This document shows positions 5,383-6,464 of a stretch of 6,464 nt of DNA, piece after piece. Both the position numbers and the translations under genes were made by a program. Source of the stretch: Synechococcales cyanobacterium PMM_0003 (GTDB lineage Bacteria; Cyanobacteriota; Cyanobacteriia; Pseudanabaenales; Pseudanabaenaceae); the NCBI GenBank assembly GCA_949128015.1, contig CASBRC010000502.1:1-6464 (forward strand). The letters are read 5' to 3'. How positions within the stretch are numbered: position 1 is the stretch's first letter; the number at the start of each line of letters is the position of its first letter. The notes under the pieces are model-generated. The model was given only the letters and a program-made list of their open reading frames with translations, did no database searches and was not told the DNA's origin.

Positions 5383-6464
5383 GTGCTTTTATCAAAAGGC
5401 TTTGAAGTAGAAATCTACACCTCTACACCGACGGGGGATGTGGTGGGCTTTAGCGATCGCATTGTGGCGAATCTGAATGGGTTTGTGCGCGAACCAGATA
5501 CCCGCAATGTCGAATACATCACGCCGCCTTTTCATAAATATGAACCATTGTTAATGGCACTGGTAGAACCACGCCAGAAGTTACGCAGCTATTTGCGATC
5601 GCTTGGTGATTACACGTTGATGCCAGGTAGTACACTAGCTTTGGGTGGGGTCGATCATTTTTATCGGTCTGATCCTCAAAATCCTTATCATGACTATATC
5701 GAGCAAACCTATGGCACGGACGTAGTCACGGCAAGTATTCATATTAATGTTGGTATCCCCGATCTAGAGCAATTAATTGCCGCCTGTCGCCTAATTCGTC
5801 TTGAAGCGCCGCTCTATCTTGCTCTTAGTGCCGCATCTCCTTTTCTTGATGGTAAAGCAACAGGATTCCATTCTTCCCGTTGGAAAATGTTTCCAAAAAC
5901 ACCGAAGCTAGTTCCATTGTTTAGTAGTCATCGTCATTTTGTGAAATGGACAGAACAGCAATTACAATTGGGAACGATGCAAAATGTCCGCCATCTCTGG
6001 TCATCAGTGCGTCCAAATGGTGATAATCGTCCTTATAATCTTAACCGTTTAGAACTACGGATTTCTGATCTGATTATCGATCCCGTCGCATTACTTGCCA
6101 TCACCGCACTTTTAGAAATGCGCTTAAATCAATTTCTTGAAGCTGGTATTGGCTCCACGCTCGATCCTCTTGCTCCCAATGCAACCAAGTTCACGCCCGA
6201 AGAACTCGCGACAATCGCCGATCAAAATGAAGTTGCCGCCGCCGTTAATAGTCTTGATGCAGTCTTAACCCATTGGCAAACTGGCGAACAGATTACAGCA
6301 AGAGCATGGATTTCTGATTTGTACGAGCAATTGCGATCGCGTGCTAAGGATAACGGTGTGTGGTGTTTCCTATCGCCTTTACAAAAGATTCTTGAACAAG
6401 GTAATGAGGCTCAACGTTGGCTGGCTGCCTATCACAATGGTATTTCACCACGTCAAGTGATGAC
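5383..6464 (+). CDS. gshA: Glutamate-cysteine ligase, cyanobacterial type (3' end cut off)
   Basis: The first 360 codons of the enzyme that joins glutamate and cysteine with ATP to form gamma-glutamylcysteine, the first step of glutathione synthesis in the cytoplasm. The frame is open to the window edge; as the family is roughly 380 residues, only a short tail should be missing. The protein starts LLSKGFEVEIYT and shows VEYITPP (43-49), LMPGSTLALGG (79-89), NPYHDYIEQTYG (100-111), SIHINVG (118-124), SPFLDGKATGFHSSRW (152-167), TMQNVRHLW (198-206) and RPYNLNRLELRI (216-227), all typical of the cyanobacterial GshA, a relative of GCS2-type carboxylate-amine ligases and distinct from E. coli GshA. 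The GTG start follows a good ribosome binding site. It contains three exact HIP1 sites. It stands alone after a hairpin; no clear promoter was found in the 54-base gap. Confidence 0.95.
   Translation, partial: MLLSKGFEVEIYTSTPTGDVVGFSDRIVANLNGFVREPDTRNVEYITPPFHKYEPLLMALVEPRQKLRSYLRSLGDYTLMPGSTLALGGVDHFYRSDPQNPYHDYIEQTYGTDVVTASIHINVGIPDLEQLIAACRLIRLEAPLYLALSAASPFLDGKATGFHSSRWKMFPKTPKLVPLFSSHRHFVKWTEQQLQLGTMQNVRHLWSSVRPNGDNRPYNLNRLELRISDLIIDPVALLAITALLEMRLNQFLEAGIGSTLDPLAPNATKFTPEELATIADQNEVAAAVNSLDAVLTHWQTGEQITARAWISDLYEQLRSRAKDNGVWCFLSPLQKILEQGNEAQRWLAAYHNGISPRQVM

Noticed and set aside
5407..5418. Small inverted repeat GTAGA-AA-TCTAC at the start of gshA
   Set aside because: Five-base arms inside well-conserved coding sequence; expected by chance.

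Overview
The window reads as chromosome of a cyanobacterium. Eight exact copies of the HIP1 octamer GCGATCGC were counted by eye (starts 377, 1158, 2123, 4254, 4647, 5453, 5595, 6333), far above chance for 6.5 kb. The glutamate-cysteine ligase is of the type confined largely to cyanobacteria, and GuaA has the cyanobacterial sequence style. Base composition is moderately AT-rich. A filamentous Pseudanabaena-like genus is a guess only.

Layout: (1) 62-664 (+) is an RluE-type 23S rRNA pseudouridine synthase. (2) 620-1354 (-) is a lipoate/octanoate transfer protein whose 3' end overlaps rluE tail to tail. (3) 1355-1559 has no gene but holds two hairpins: a terminator-like one just upstream of the lipoyl gene, and a perfect 18-bp palindrome. 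(4) 1560-2024 (-) is a YbjN-domain protein. (5) 2025-2280 is the divergent control region between it and guaA; it has a GTA-N8-TAC match, a short direct repeat and competing hairpins at the guaA ribosome binding site. (6) 2281-3954 (+) is guaA, GMP synthase, followed by a strong terminator hairpin. (7) 4092-5291 (+) is a DUF3095 protein, which looks like a divergent class III nucleotidyl cyclase. (8) 5291-5328 is another hairpin, and 5383 to the window end (+) is gshA, cut off by the edge.

The genes are mainly unrelated housekeeping functions (rRNA modification, lipoylation, GMP synthesis, glutathione synthesis), each apparently its own transcription unit, with hairpins between most of them. 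No mobile element, CRISPR array, tRNA, rRNA or defence cluster is visible. The points that deserve a second look are a small family of palindromes sharing the core GGCGC-RAA-GCGCC with different but self-complementary flanks, the cyclase-like DUF3095 protein that keeps the metal aspartates but seems to lack the usual base-recognition and transition-state residues, and the structured guaA leader.
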